Part shown: positions 25,595 to 34,688 of the stretch, piece after piece
How positions within the stretch are numbered: position 1 is the stretch's first letter
Layout of the letters: every line of letters starts with the position of its first letter
Source: CAMDPA01 sp965223035
GTDB lineage: Bacteria > Pseudomonadota > Alphaproteobacteria > Rhizobiales > Hyphomicrobiaceae
Assembly: GCA_965223035.1 (NCBI GenBank)
Contig: OZ244980.1
Location: 2,728,001 to 2,792,000 of the forward strand
Length of the DNA stretch: 64,000 bases
Direction of reading: 5' to 3'
Position numbers and translations under genes: made by a program
The notes under the pieces: generated by a model
Told to the model about the DNA's origin: nothing
The model's input: only the letters and a program-made list of their open reading frames with translations
The model's database searches: none

Positions 25595-27070
25595 ATGACG
25601 CTGAGAGCCTTGGCACTGGTCCTCGCCCTAATCTTGTTCGGGAGCTTGCATGTCCACGCCCAACGCGCGGTCGGCGAATGGGAGCTGCTCGGCCAGAAAA
25701 CCGTCAGCTTCGGCCATGAAGTCGATACCATCAACGTTAATCGATCGCAGGATTACTTCGACCAGCGGGCCTATCGCCGCCTGCGGTTCGTCGCCGAGCG
25801 CGGCGAGGTCGAACTGCGTTCGATCCGACTGATTTACATCAACGGCTATCGCGAGGATCAGCAGATCGGCCGCAACCTGCGGGCCGGCCAGGCGCTGGTG
25901 GTCGCCTTGCCGGGCGAGCGCAGCTACATCGCTCAGATCGTTATGTCCTACAAATCCAGGTTCTCGATTTCGTTGGACCGCAGCGGACTGAGGATGCAGC
26001 AGGGGCTGATCAAGGTTTACGGCGAGAACATCCGCGCCCGCCCGCCGGCTGCGCGGCCGCAGCCTTCGCTGGCCGGCTTTGAGGTCCTCGACGCCCAGCG
26101 GTTCGACCGCCGCACCGACCGCGTCACGCTGGCGGGGGGCGCTGGCCCACGCGTCTCTGAGATCGCGCTTCGCGTGCAAGGTCGACCGATCGTGCTTGAC
26201 ACGGTGCGGGTTCGGTTCGCGAACGGCGCCTCGCAAGTGGTCCGCCTCGGTGTGCGCCTGCGGGACGGTGAAACGACGCAGCGCATCGATCTCGACGGCG
26301 GACATCGCCGGATCGAGCAGGTCAGCGTGCAATTGCTGCCGCGGCGGCGCGGCGGCGACGCCCGGCTGCAGCTATTGGCGAAGCGTAGTCCCGAACTGCC
26401 GCGCGTCGATGGCTATGTGCAGTTGAATGCCAAGACCTTTGATCGACGGCAAAATCGCGTACAGTTTCGGGTCGGTCGCGGAGATGGTCGGCTGGCACGC
26501 CTGCGGCTGCGATCGGCGGGCGAACCAGTGGTGATTTCTGCGGTTCGGATCCGCTTCGGCAACGGGCAGACACAGAGCATCAGCGGCGACATGCGATTGG
26601 GCTACGGCCAAGTCTCGCCGCCGATCGATCTGAGCGGTCGAGCCAGGTTTGTCGATGCGGTCAGCATCGACCTGGATCCGCGACGCAGGCCGGGCCGGGC
26701 AGAATTGCAGCTGTTTGGCAAGGCCGGCGCCACCGCCCCGCCCTTCGCGGACTTCTCCGTCGTCAGCTCGCAGCGCTTCAACCGGCGCCGCGACCGCGTC
26801 GGACTGCCGGTCACCGGCCGCTCCGCCTGGTTCCGGCAACTCAAGCTGCGCTCCGACGGCGCAGCAGTGTTTGTTGAGGAGGTGCGCGTGGTGTTTAGAA
26901 GCGGAGCGACCCAGGTGGTCTATCCTGAAGTGCGGTTGCGGCGGGGCGAGACTTCGCACCCAATCGACCTGCACGGTCGCCGCTCACCGGTGGCACGTGT
27001 GGTTGTCTATCTGCGTCCGCGCACGCGGCCCGGCCAAGCCCAGCTCACCCTGCTCGGGATCAAGCGCTAA
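25595..27070 (+). CDS. Secreted protein of four tandem beta-rich repeats (DUF2541-like)
   Basis: The 491-residue protein has a signal peptide (LRALALVLALILFGSLHVHA) and then four homologous units of about 95-110 residues, starting near WELLGQKTVSFGH, FEVLDAQRFDRR, YVQLNAKTFDRR and FSVVSSQRFNRR. Each contains a pattern of the kind V.IS.VRIRFGNGQTQ.., a G-rich turn, P/..IDL.G and a final strand ending LLG/LFGK/LLAK. Units 2-4 are closer to each other than to unit 1. The pattern resembles DUF2541-type domains, of unknown function. ATG 25595 follows GGGAG. Probable periplasmic or surface binding role is only a guess. Confidence 0.7.
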   Translation: MTLRALALVLALILFGSLHVHAQRAVGEWELLGQKTVSFGHEVDTINVNRSQDYFDQRAYRRLRFVAERGEVELRSIRLIYINGYREDQQIGRNLRAGQALVVALPGERSYIAQIVMSYKSRFSISLDRSGLRMQQGLIKVYGENIRARPPAARPQPSLAGFEVLDAQRFDRRTDRVTLAGGAGPRVSEIALRVQGRPIVLDTVRVRFANGASQVVRLGVRLRDGETTQRIDLDGGHRRIEQVSVQLLPRRRGGDARLQLLAKRSPELPRVDGYVQLNAKTFDRRQNRVQFRVGRGDGRLARLRLRSAGEPVVISAVRIRFGNGQTQSISGDMRLGYGQVSPPIDLSGRARFVDAVSIDLDPRRRPGRAELQLFGKAGATAPPFADFSVVSSQRFNRRRDRVGLPVTGRSAWFRQLKLRSDGAAVFVEEVRVVFRSGATQVVYPEVRLRRGETSHPIDLHGRRSPVARVVVYLRPRTRPGQAQLTLLGIKR

Positions 27071-27525
27071 ACCGGGTCCGCGCCGGCCCGACGAACCTGT
27101 CGCCGTCGTTGCGGCATGGGTCGGCGGCGATCGGTTTCGTCTTGGTTCTGACGAGGGGATGGCCGACGCGTGATGGCAGCGAGATCCCCATCGCTCGGAT
27201 GGCAGACCGGACCTGTCAGGGATGCTGCCGGGCTAAAATGCCAGGCCTGCTTCTCCTCGTTCGCAGCTAATCGGCCAACCGTGGCACAGGCTATTGGAAC
27301 CCTCCGCGCGCCGCACCGGCCGCCCCCATCAGCGCGCCAAGGGGTGGCCCATTGCAGGAATGGAGTGGAGGAATGGAGCGGCTCGGGCCGGCACAGCGCT
27401 TCCCGTCTAAGGCGGGGACATGATGAAAAGCTGGGTGCGCTCCACCTCAAGGGCGATTTAAGGGCGATCATCTTTGTGCCTAGAATTGGAACCGGCGTTG
27501 CGGTCACCCTTTCAGGCACGATGAC
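27071..27525. other. 455-base intergenic region, repeat at right end
   Basis: Frames here give no recognisable protein. The last 74 bases are a degenerate B-type repeat copy. The rest has no element I can name; it separates convergent genes and should hold transcription ends. Confidence 0.45.
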
Positions 27526-27529
27526 CTAG
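27456..27529. repeat. Interspersed repeat, degenerate module B
   Basis: It reads GATTTAAGGGCGATCATCTTTGTGCC at the left and CAGGCACGATGACCTAG at the right, with the core TGGAACCGGCGTTGCGGT. The terminal CTAG provides the stop codon (TAG on the minus strand, 27526-27528) of the FAD oxidase gene. Confidence 0.7.
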
Positions 27530-28638
27530 TCGCGAAACATCCGCTCGACATAACGACCAATGGCGAGGCTTGCCGTCAGGCCTGGGCTCTCGATGCCGAA
27601 CATCATCACCAGACCATCGAGGCCATGCTGCTCGCGACCGTGCAAGGCGAAGTCGGCCGCGGCATCACCCTGGCGGTAGAGTTTGGGTCGGATGCCGGTA
27701 TAGTCGGGATGCAGCGCGGTGGCGTCGAGACCGGGATAATAGCTGCGGATCGTGGCCAGGAACTGTTCCAGCTTCTCGGGCTTGAAGGTGTAGTCGATCT
27801 CCGGGATCCACGCGATGTCCGGTCCGAATTTGCAGCGCCCGCCGATATCGATGGTGCTGTGCAGTCCCAGCCAGGCCCCGTGTGGCATCGGGTAGATGTG
27901 ACGCGAGAACGGTGAGCGTCCGGACAATGCATAGTACTGGCCGACCGCGTAATAGGTGGTTGGTGGCCGATAATCGTGCCGGAATTCCAGTGTGTTGGCG
28001 AGATCCGTGGCGTGCAGCCCGGCGGCGATCACCAAATTGCGACAGGTGATCGGGACAGTCTCTCGGCGGGACGACACATCTAAGCGGAACAGGCGTTTGG
28101 CACCGCGCGAAACCCGTTCAACATGGGCCTGCAACACGATTTCCGCCCCATGTGACTGCGCCTCGCCTTCAATCGCCACCATGAAGCCATGGCTATCGAT
28201 GACCCCGGTGGAGGGGGACAGCAATGCGGCAACGCACGCGACTTCTGGCTCAAGCGTGCGCACCTGGGCCGGGGTCAGTATTTCAAGGTCCTCCACGCCG
28301 TTGGCGATCGCGGTGCGATGGATCTCCTCCAGCTTGGCCAACTGGCTGTCGTCGGTCGCCACCAACAGTTTGGAGCAACGATGGTGCATGACGCCGTGCG
28401 AGGCACAGAAGCAATACAAGGCGTGCTTGCCCTCCACGCACAGCTTGGCGCGCAGGCTGCCAGGTGGATAGTAAAGGCCCGCATGCACCACTTCGGAGTT
28501 GCGGGACGAGATCTCTGAACCAATCACGTCATGCTGTTCGAGCACCATCACTTGATGCCCGGCCATAGCGAGCGACCTGGCAACGGCCAGCCCCACGACA
28601 CCCGCGCCGATGACAATTGTCTCCACGTCAGAGGTCAT
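27526..28638 (-). CDS. FAD-dependent oxidoreductase of the LhgO / glycine-oxidase (DAO) group
   Basis: The 370-residue protein begins with the dinucleotide-binding motif VIGAGVVGLAVARSLAMAGHQVMVLEQ and has the features of L-2-hydroxyglutarate oxidase-like proteins: SSRNSEVVHAGLYYPPGSLRAKLCVEG, CSKLLVATDDSQLAKLEEI, LEPEVACVAALLSPSTGVID, and the C-terminal FGIESPGLTASLAIGRYV. It should oxidise a 2-hydroxy or amino acid with FAD, at the membrane or in the cytoplasm; L-2-hydroxyglutarate is the best guess. The open frame extends 52 codons upstream; ATG 28638 matches the family start. Its stop codon is inside a repeat. Confidence 0.82.
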   Translation of the reverse strand: MTSDVETIVIGAGVVGLAVARSLAMAGHQVMVLEQHDVIGSEISSRNSEVVHAGLYYPPGSLRAKLCVEGKHALYCFCASHGVMHHRCSKLLVATDDSQLAKLEEIHRTAIANGVEDLEILTPAQVRTLEPEVACVAALLSPSTGVIDSHGFMVAIEGEAQSHGAEIVLQAHVERVSRGAKRLFRLDVSSRRETVPITCRNLVIAAGLHATDLANTLEFRHDYRPPTTYYAVGQYYALSGRSPFSRHIYPMPHGAWLGLHSTIDIGGRCKFGPDIAWIPEIDYTFKPEKLEQFLATIRSYYPGLDATALHPDYTGIRPKLYRQGDAAADFALHGREQHGLDGLVMMFGIESPGLTASLAIGRYVERMFRD

Positions 28639-29233
28639 AGCGGTGAAATTTCCCGTCTGGCGGAACACCCTTTGCCGCCTTACACGAACTGCCCTTCCCC
28701 TAACGCAGTACACACCGACGTGGATTGGCGGGCCGCGGGGAATAAGCTTTTCAACACAAATGAAAATAAGCTTGCATGGATCCGCGCGCGCCACTCCCGG
28801 CTGCCATCACATCAGCGATGCAGCTGGACATCGCATCGTAGGCCATGCGGTTGTTGGTAGCGGGCTGCATGTCGTTGCTATGGCGACGTTCACGGTTGTT
28901 GTCGAGGCTTGATGGCGCTCTGAGGTTGTCTGTCCACGTCGCCGATAAGGCCGGCGCCGATCCGGTCCTGCGGCTTCTGCCTGAGCCACGGCGATGATGG
29001 TTGCGGTCAAGGTGGGCAACGCCATCGCCGTCGCGGCGGGGCCGAAGCCTTCGCCGTGCCGCTTGCCGACGACGGCTATGATGGGTTAGGTACGGCATCG
29101 TGCCGGCGCCGTGAAACCGGCCGCCAACCCAAAACAATGAAAACGCATCGACCACGTGAGCCTCTGCGTTCGCTCCCTGAGAGGGGCCGCAGCATCCGCC
29201 TTGCTGTCGATCAATCACCCGGGGGGTCCAACA
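28639..29233. other. 595-base divergent spacer between FAD oxidase and sulfatase genes
   Basis: The spacer should contain both promoters. An AT-rich tract at 28740-28775 has AATAAGCTT twice (28741-28749 and 28765-28773), a possible regulator site or promoter. No coding frame is convincing. Confidence 0.45.
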
Positions 29234-30847
29234 ATGTCGCGTCCCAACATCGTGCTGTTCATCACCGATCAACAGCGTGCCGACTGGCTCGGATGCAACG
29301 GTCACCCGGTGGTGCGCACCCCCCACATCGATCGGATTGCGGCGAGGGGGCTCTCGTTTGATCGGTTCTATGTTGCCAGCCCGGTCTGCATGCCCAGCCG
29401 CGCAAGCTTATTGACCGGTCGGATGCCGTCGGTCCACGGTGTGCGGGCAAACGGGACCCCGCTGTCTCAAAATGCCGTGACATTTGTCGACTTGCTGCGA
29501 GATGCCGGCTATGCCACGGCGCTGGTCGGCAAGAGCCACTTGCAGACGTTCACCGGGATGCCGGCCCTGATGCAGCCGCCGGCGCCTCAACCAGGTTATC
29601 ATCCTCCCAAGGACAAGCACGTTGAGGCGGTCCGCCACGACTTGCGCGGCCCGGCCTATCAGCAAGAGAGTCCCGGCTTTTGGGCCCAGCCCAATCCGCA
29701 GCTGACGCTGCCGTTTTACGGCTTTGATCACGTTGAGGTGGTCACCGAGCACGGGGATGGCGTCAATGGCCACTATCGGGGATGGCTGCTGGAGCGCGAG
29801 CCCAATGCCCTCAATCTGATTGGGGCAACCCACCAACTGCCGCACGATTATACCTGCCCGCAAGCGGTCCGCACGGCGTTGCCGGCTGAGCTGTACCACA
29901 CCAGCTACATCGCGGAGCGCGCCTGCGCCTTCATTGCCGCTCACCAAGCCGGACCGAACCGCGATCGACCGTTCTTTTTGATGGTGTCGTTTCCCGATCC
30001 GCACCACCCGTTCAACCCGCCGGGTCGGTATTGGGATATGTACGCTCCCGATCAATTCGCGGTGCCGGAGGCGTTCACCCGCAACGATTGGCAGCCGCCG
30101 GCGCACGTCGGTGCGGTGTTGGCGGAACGTGACCGCGGCGAAGCCAACCTGAACTCGCAATTCTCCTTCAAGATCGGACCCCGCGAAGCGCAGGAGGCAG
30201 CCGCCTTGACGGCCGGCATGATGTCGTTGGTCGACGATGCCGTGGGGCGCGTCATGACCACCGTTGCTCAGAGCGGACTCGATGACAGCACCGCGATCGC
30301 TTACACCAGCGACCATGGCGAGCACCTCGGCGATCACCAACTGTTGCTGAAGGGTTCCGAACAGTATCAGCAGATCCTGCGCGTGCCGTTCATCTGGGCG
30401 GAGCCGAGCGGCAGAGCGCTGACGCGGCCGGCCGGGGAGCACACAGCTGCCATTGCTTCGAACATCGACATCAGCGCGACCATTCTGGATCGAACGCGGG
30501 TTGCGCCCTACGCGGGCCTGCAAGGACGCAGCCTGCTGCCCGTGATCGCCGGCGACGACAGCCAGGGACGCGAAGCCGCATTCGTGCAATACGATCACCA
30601 GCGCCCCAATCCCGCCTTTGGTGGGGTGCCGCGCATTCATACGCTGGTTGAGCGACGCTGGCGGCTTAGCGTGTTTGCCGGCGTGGAATGGGGCGAATTG
30701 TATGATCTGGCCAACGACCCCGGTGAATTCGTCAACCTGTGGGACAATCCGGAGAGCCGCGAGGTCAAGGCCCGCCTGATTGAGCAGCTGCTCCGCATCG
30801 AGGTCGAACATGTCGATCGCGTGCCGATGCCCACCGGCCGCGCCTAG
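29234..30847 (+). CDS. Type I sulfatase family hydrolase
   Basis: This 537-residue protein belongs to the alkaline-phosphatase-superfamily sulfatases: it starts MSRPNIVLFITDQQRADWLG, has the formylglycine motif CMPSR (Cys52-Arg56) in SPVCMPSRASLLTG, and metal-site segments ALVGKSHLQ, YTSDHGEHLGDHQLLLKG. There is no signal peptide, so it may act in the cytoplasm. The maturase that oxidises the cysteine is not in this window. The substrate may be a choline-sulfate-like or aryl sulfate ester, or a phosphonate ester, but is not determined. The stop codon TAG (30845-30847) is the CTAG end of a repeat. Confidence 0.87.
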   Translation: MSRPNIVLFITDQQRADWLGCNGHPVVRTPHIDRIAARGLSFDRFYVASPVCMPSRASLLTGRMPSVHGVRANGTPLSQNAVTFVDLLRDAGYATALVGKSHLQTFTGMPALMQPPAPQPGYHPPKDKHVEAVRHDLRGPAYQQESPGFWAQPNPQLTLPFYGFDHVEVVTEHGDGVNGHYRGWLLEREPNALNLIGATHQLPHDYTCPQAVRTALPAELYHTSYIAERACAFIAAHQAGPNRDRPFFLMVSFPDPHHPFNPPGRYWDMYAPDQFAVPEAFTRNDWQPPAHVGAVLAERDRGEANLNSQFSFKIGPREAQEAAALTAGMMSLVDDAVGRVMTTVAQSGLDDSTAIAYTSDHGEHLGDHQLLLKGSEQYQQILRVPFIWAEPSGRALTRPAGEHTAAIASNIDISATILDRTRVAPYAGLQGRSLLPVIAGDDSQGREAAFVQYDHQRPNPAFGGVPRIHTLVERRWRLSVFAGVEWGELYDLANDPGEFVNLWDNPESREVKARLIEQLLRIEVEHVDRVPMPTGRA

Positions 30848-30904
30848 AGCAACCTGCTTTTCATCGGGATCGTTCCGATTCCGATTAAAGGCAGGTTGCT
30901 CTAG
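30844..30904. repeat. Interspersed repeat, complete module A
   Basis: Bounded by CTAG at both ends, it starts CTAGAGCAACCTGCTTTTC and ends GGCAGGTTGCTCTAG, a near-perfect inverted repeat around the core ATCGTTCCGAT. The first CTAG overlaps the sulfatase stop codon. Confidence 0.85.
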
Positions 30905-31035
30905 CGAAGGCTCCAACGGCAGATCAGGTCGCGGCATCAGCAATCAATGCCCGGTCGGCAACGCGTTCGATGCGGCGACACTGGCGCCGACCAAATCGAG
31001 GGTTTGGCCGATCACGGCAGCACCGGCAGCGGCGG

Positions 31036-31614
31036 CTATTTCCAGCCTAGCCGCATGCACGTTCGCAACAAGTCGGCTATCGACTTTGCGTTCATCTTGC
31101 TCATCACAAAGGCGCGGTGGATCTCCACGGTCCGTGGACTGAGCCCGAGCTTCAGCGCGATGTCCTTGGTCGCCAGCCCCTCGATCAGGTAGCGCATGGT
31201 TTCGGTCTGACGCTGGGTCAAGCTCTCGAACCGGCTGCGCAACTCCGTGAGCTCCTCCAAATCATCCTCCGCTTGGCGCACCGCGATCAGCAGGCGTTCG
31301 CTCTTGAACGGCTTCTCGATGAACTCGTAGGCACCAAGCCGTATCGCTTGCACTGCCATCTCGATATCACCGAAGGCAGTCAGCAAAATGATCGGACGCG
31401 GATCCATCTGTGACTTGAGTTCGCGCAACAGGTCGAGCCCGCTCATTTCGGGCATGCGCACATCGGCGATGATGCACCCGGAGACATAAGGTGCTTCGAG
31501 GAAGCTTCGTGCGCTCGGATGGGTGGCCACGTCGTACCCTTGGCTGGAAAACAAGGTGTCGAGCGCATCCAGCACGCCGGGGTCGTCGTCAACGATGTTA
31601 ATCGCAGCTGGCAT
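31036..31614 (-). CDS. FixJ-family two-component response regulator
   Basis: The 192-residue protein has a receiver domain with acidic pocket DDD (residues 9-11), phospho-acceptor Asp51 in IADVRMPEMSG, Thr/Ala switch in LLTAFGD and Lys in EKPF; a helical linker; and a LuxR-type HTH (LTQRQTETMRYLIEGLATKDIALKLGLSPRTVEIHR). This is the FixJ layout, a sigma70-class activator when phosphorylated. ATG 31614 follows AGGAAAG. No histidine kinase is adjacent, so the partner is unknown; it is an orphan in this window. Confidence 0.9.
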   Translation of the reverse strand: MPAAINIVDDDPGVLDALDTLFSSQGYDVATHPSARSFLEAPYVSGCIIADVRMPEMSGLDLLRELKSQMDPRPIILLTAFGDIEMAVQAIRLGAYEFIEKPFKSERLLIAVRQAEDDLEELTELRSRFESLTQRQTETMRYLIEGLATKDIALKLGLSPRTVEIHRAFVMSKMNAKSIADLLRTCMRLGWK

Positions 31615-31877
31615 AAGCTTTCCTGCCGCTCGAACGTTCAGTCCCATCCGGGCGCCATCTGCAGTGTGGCGCCGGATCTGACCGAACCCCAGGCGCGAAC
31701 CTCGGTCAGGGCGCAGGCAATTGCAAGCCCCAATCGGGCCATCTTGATCGCGCCCGACCGGTAGCGGTGGCCGAGCGCCAAGCGGCCAGGCGCCAGGCCG
31801 AGCAGCCGGTGCGATCAGAGCTAGAATTGACCCGGCTCCCAGACCGATGCGTTGCGGCCAGTGCTCCCGAGTCCGGG

Positions 31878-31962
31878 CTAGATCATCGCTCTTAAAGTGT
31901 AGAGCAACTTTCTGCCTTTGATCGGGATCGTTCCGATTCCGATTAAGGGCAGGTTGCTCTAG
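31878..31962. repeat. Interspersed repeat, B remnant plus module A
   Basis: CTAGATCATCGCTCTTAAAG (module B end) is followed by TAGAGCAACTTTCTGCC and a module A palindrome ending GGCAGGTTGCTCTAG. The joining segment TTAAAGTGTAGAGCAAC also appears, inverted, in the 34602 and 44318 copies. Confidence 0.8.
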
Positions 31963-32193
31963 CAGCGAACACCGCCGCGAATCAGTCTCTGATTCGCGCA
32001 CACAGGTGTGACACGAAAGTTACGCAAGAGGCACAATGTACGCAGTGAGGCCGGTATATGACCATGAAATATTGGCCGTTCACATCCTTTTCAGGGGGCC
32101 CATCTAGCTCCGCAGTGAGGCATAAAAAACAACAATTTCAACAAGTTATTAAAATGCTCCATGCTAAGTAGAATCACCCAAGAAAACCATGAG

Positions 32194-32205
32194 CGTAATA
32201 TTACG
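32194..32205. promoter_or_regulatory. 12-bp AT-rich palindrome upstream of the porin
   Basis: CGTAATATTACG is perfectly palindromic and lies in the most AT-rich part of the spacer, about 450 bases before the porin start. It is a candidate binding site for a dimeric regulator (for example the adjacent FixJ-type protein). Binding is inferred only. Confidence 0.3.
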
Positions 32206-32523
32206 TAGGGTAGAGCGCAACTTGTGCCGTGCTTGAAGCGCAGGAATCTTGTTGGCGTGAGTTTGATCCGGCGGTGCAATGCGGGGTCAAGGTTAGCCTC
32301 TAAGGTTAGACGGAGCCGGTTGGGACAGTGGGTCCCGACGTCTGTTCCGGGGGTTATGGGTTCCGGGGGTCATGAAGATCTGGCGTGCATTGGTCGGCCA
32401 TTACACCGTTCCAAACATGTCGACCCGGTTGGAAGCGGGTTGTGATGCCTCATCAACGAAAAGGACTTGAATCGAAGAACCGCCATATGGCGCTTAGCCT
32501 CCCAAAGTGATGGTGAAGCGTTG

Positions 32524-32640
32524 CGTCAGTCAAACTAGTCGCGTTAGTCAAACCAGTCGCGTTCAGTGAAATCGCGTGAGTAGCGTCGAGTCTGTCCAGT
32601 GGAATCTGTCTAGTCGAATCTGTCTATCAGTCAGTCTAAG
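32524..32640 (+). repeat. Direct-repeat leader immediately upstream of the porin ribosome binding site
   Basis: The 117 bases before the AAGGAG site are built of degenerate direct repeats: AGTCAAACTAGTCGCGTT then AGTCAAACCAGTCGCGTT, followed by three related units GAGTCTGTCCAGTG, GAATCTGTCTAGTC and GAATCTGTCTATCA and a final GTCAGTCT. The tract contains no ATG and no strong hairpin. It is probably transcribed as a porin 5' leader and could bind sRNA, Hfq or a protein repeatedly. Confidence 0.6.
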
Positions 32641-32651
32641 GAGTACCGCAG

Positions 32652-34124
32652 ATGTTTCGGGGGGCCTATAAATCTACCAGCGCATTGGCGATCTTCGCCG
32701 CCGCCGGTTTTGCCTTGGGTAGCGTCTCTGCCCAGGCGGCGGATTTTGGAGGGGACTGCTGCGCTGACCTTGAGGAGCGCGTCGCAGAACTCGAAGCGAC
32801 CACCGTGCGCAAGTCAAACCGCAAAGTCTCCGTCACGCTCTATGGCTCGGTCAGCCAGACCATGCTGTGGTGGAACGACGGCGCCGAGAGCAACGTTTAT
32901 GTGGTCGAGAATCAGAGCGTCAAGAACGTCCTGGGTGTCAGGGGCGGCGCCAAGATCAACAGCGACTGGTCTGCTCGCTATCGGTTGGAAATGCAGGTTC
33001 GGACGGGTCGGTCGAGTTCGGCCAATCAGTTGCCGCGGGCCGTTACCGAAGGGGAGCCATTCGCCAGATACAACGTCGGCAGAGTGACGCCGCGCTACGC
33101 TTGGATCGGATTGCGGTCGAAGACGTTCGGTGAAATCTCGATTGGTGCGCAGACCGCGGCGTCCATCGGCACGTCGTCGGTAACCTTGGTCAATCCGGGT
33201 GGCTTCTCGCGGCCGGCCGGCGCTGGCTATGCGTTCCAAGGCTTCTACTTGCGGCGGTCCGGCACGACTGGCTCTAGCAAGCAATCATTGAGCGCCTTGA
33301 AATGGCATGGCGGCGTGTTCACGCGCAATGGCGCGACGATCGCCTCGTATGATCGCGGGCCGACGCAAAGAAGCGTGAAATACACCTCGCCGTTCTTCCT
33401 GGGCCTGTCCAAGAAGTCGGGCTTCCTGTTCAGCGCTGATTACGGCATGGACGACAACTGGGATGTCGCCCTGCGGTATGTCGAGGACTTTGGCGTGTTC
33501 CGGTTCGCGGCCGCGGTTGGTTACAGCCATTTCGGCGGCACCTATATTGGTGAATGCAGCAACATCGCCCAAGATCCTGCGCGCGACTCCGCTACGGACT
33601 GCCAGGCCTGGCAGGCCAGCGCCAGCATCATGCACGTGCCCAGCGGTCTGTTCCTTTCCGGCGGCATGGCTGAGCTCAAGGACAAAAACCGCAAGCGGTT
33701 TGCCGGCATGCGGACCACGGTCAATCCGGTCGCGACCCGGAACGTGAATAGCACCGACAGCTTCTGGTACGTGCTGGGTGGTTGGTCGGCCAAGCTGAAC
33801 ACGATGGGCAAGACCACGTTCTGGGGTCAGTACATGGAGACGGATTACGGCTATCGTGTCAGCGCCAGAATGGCGGCAGGCGATGCTCTGAACTCGTTCG
33901 GGAATGTTCTTGCCGACATTGGCGGATCGAACGCCACGGTGTGGGGTCTTGGCATTTCCCAGCGGATCGACGCGGCGGCGATGAACGTATACATCGGTTA
34001 TCACAACGTGTCGGGCGACATCACGCTGTTGAATACCGATCCGAACGCAGCCCAAGTGACCAGGAAGGCGAACCCGATCGACGATCACCAGGTGATCTTC
34101 TCGGGCGCCACCATCAGGTTCTAA
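32652..34124 (+). CDS. Outer-membrane porin (alphaproteobacterial type)
   Basis: The 490-residue protein has a signal peptide (LAIFAAAGFALGSVSAQAA), a short coiled-coil (CADLEERVAELEAT) that may anchor or trimerise it, then a run of amphipathic beta strands beginning VSVTLYGSVSQTMLWW, typical of 16-strand porins, and ending VIFSGATIRF with a C-terminal Phe. Extracellular-loop regions contain cysteines (GECSN, DCQAW). ATG follows AAGGAG at eight bases. It is followed by a strong terminator. The long repetitive leader suggests it is abundantly and tightly expressed. The solute cannot be predicted. Confidence 0.85.
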   Translation: MFRGAYKSTSALAIFAAAGFALGSVSAQAADFGGDCCADLEERVAELEATTVRKSNRKVSVTLYGSVSQTMLWWNDGAESNVYVVENQSVKNVLGVRGGAKINSDWSARYRLEMQVRTGRSSSANQLPRAVTEGEPFARYNVGRVTPRYAWIGLRSKTFGEISIGAQTAASIGTSSVTLVNPGGFSRPAGAGYAFQGFYLRRSGTTGSSKQSLSALKWHGGVFTRNGATIASYDRGPTQRSVKYTSPFFLGLSKKSGFLFSADYGMDDNWDVALRYVEDFGVFRFAAAVGYSHFGGTYIGECSNIAQDPARDSATDCQAWQASASIMHVPSGLFLSGGMAELKDKNRKRFAGMRTTVNPVATRNVNSTDSFWYVLGGWSAKLNTMGKTTFWGQYMETDYGYRVSARMAAGDALNSFGNVLADIGGSNATVWGLGISQRIDAAAMNVYIGYHNVSGDITLLNTDPNAAQVTRKANPIDDHQVIFSGATIRF

Positions 34125-34155
34125 GGCGCGTCGAGTTCGGATCGACACAATCATG

Positions 34156-34180
34156 GAGCCGCCCCTTGGGGCGGCTCTTT
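34156..34180 (+). terminator. Rho-independent terminator of the porin gene
   Basis: GAGCCGCCCC and GGGGCGGCTC form a perfect 10-bp GC-rich stem with a minimal TT loop, followed by TTT and later TTTT. It lies 31 bases after the porin stop codon. This is the best terminator in the window. Confidence 0.9.
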
Positions 34181-34684
34181 CCGTTTTGGGCTGGACGTTT
34201 TGGGTGGACGGGCTCGGTTCTTTCATCAACGCACGAGAGCCTTACGCGTGCGAGACTTGTCCCGGCCCCCCCCCCACACAGAAGTCCCCATAGAACATGT
34301 GTGTGCCACGGGCGATACCGCGTCGCCGCGATACCGCCCGTTGATCCAATGATCGCACGGACCGACATCCTGTGCCGAGGGAAGGCGGCCCAGGGCGTCG
34401 CCGGGACGCTGTCGGCAGCCGCGCGATGTTCCGTTAAATGGTTCCGCGCAAGGGAGTTGCGCGCAAGCCCTGCCCCCGAAGCGACTCTCACCAGCTCCAG
34501 GACGACATGCCCCGAGCGGTGAAGACGTCTCATTCTGTCACGATGACGCCGCCTTGCAACAAGCACCAATGCCTCGGGGAACAGGCTTTACTTCGACCAA
34601 GCTTAGAGCAACCTGCCTTTAATCGGAATCGGAACGATCCCGATTAAAGGCAGAAAGATGCTCTACACTTTAAGGCGCGATGAT
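34181..34684. other. About 500 bases between porin terminator and hsp20, repeat at right end
   Basis: No gene is convincing. It contains a C10 homopolymer at 34266-34275 and a repeat copy at 34602-34688. Other sequence shows nothing recognisable. Confidence 0.45.
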
Positions 34685-34688
34685 CTAG
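34602..34688. repeat. Interspersed repeat, module A plus B remnant
   Basis: TTAGAGCAACCTGCCTTTAAT begins a module A palindrome (arms CCTTTAATCGG / CCGATTAAAGG), followed by GATGCTCTACACTTTAAGG and GATGATCTAG. The final CTAG gives the TAG stop codon of hsp20 (minus strand, 34685-34687). Confidence 0.85.

Larger units (their letters stand above)
31615..32651. other. 1-kb regulatory-looking region between FixJ-type regulator and porin
   Basis: No gene is convincing on either strand. From left to right it holds a repeat (31878-31962), an AT-rich stretch (32070-32220) with a 12-bp palindrome CGTAATATTACG, direct repeats CGCAGTGAGGC at 32041 and 32111, a direct repeat of GTTCCGGGGGT..ATG at 32344 and 32360, and a repetitive leader before the porin start. 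An sRNA or several porin promoters could lie here. Confidence 0.5.

Noticed and set aside
29408..30943. Minus-strand frame of 511 codons
   Set aside because: It is antisense to the sulfatase and even runs through a repeat; no ribosome binding site or motif.
34266..34275. C10 tract as a phase-variable switch
   Set aside because: No coding frame or promoter spacing is attached to it, so variation would have no visible effect.
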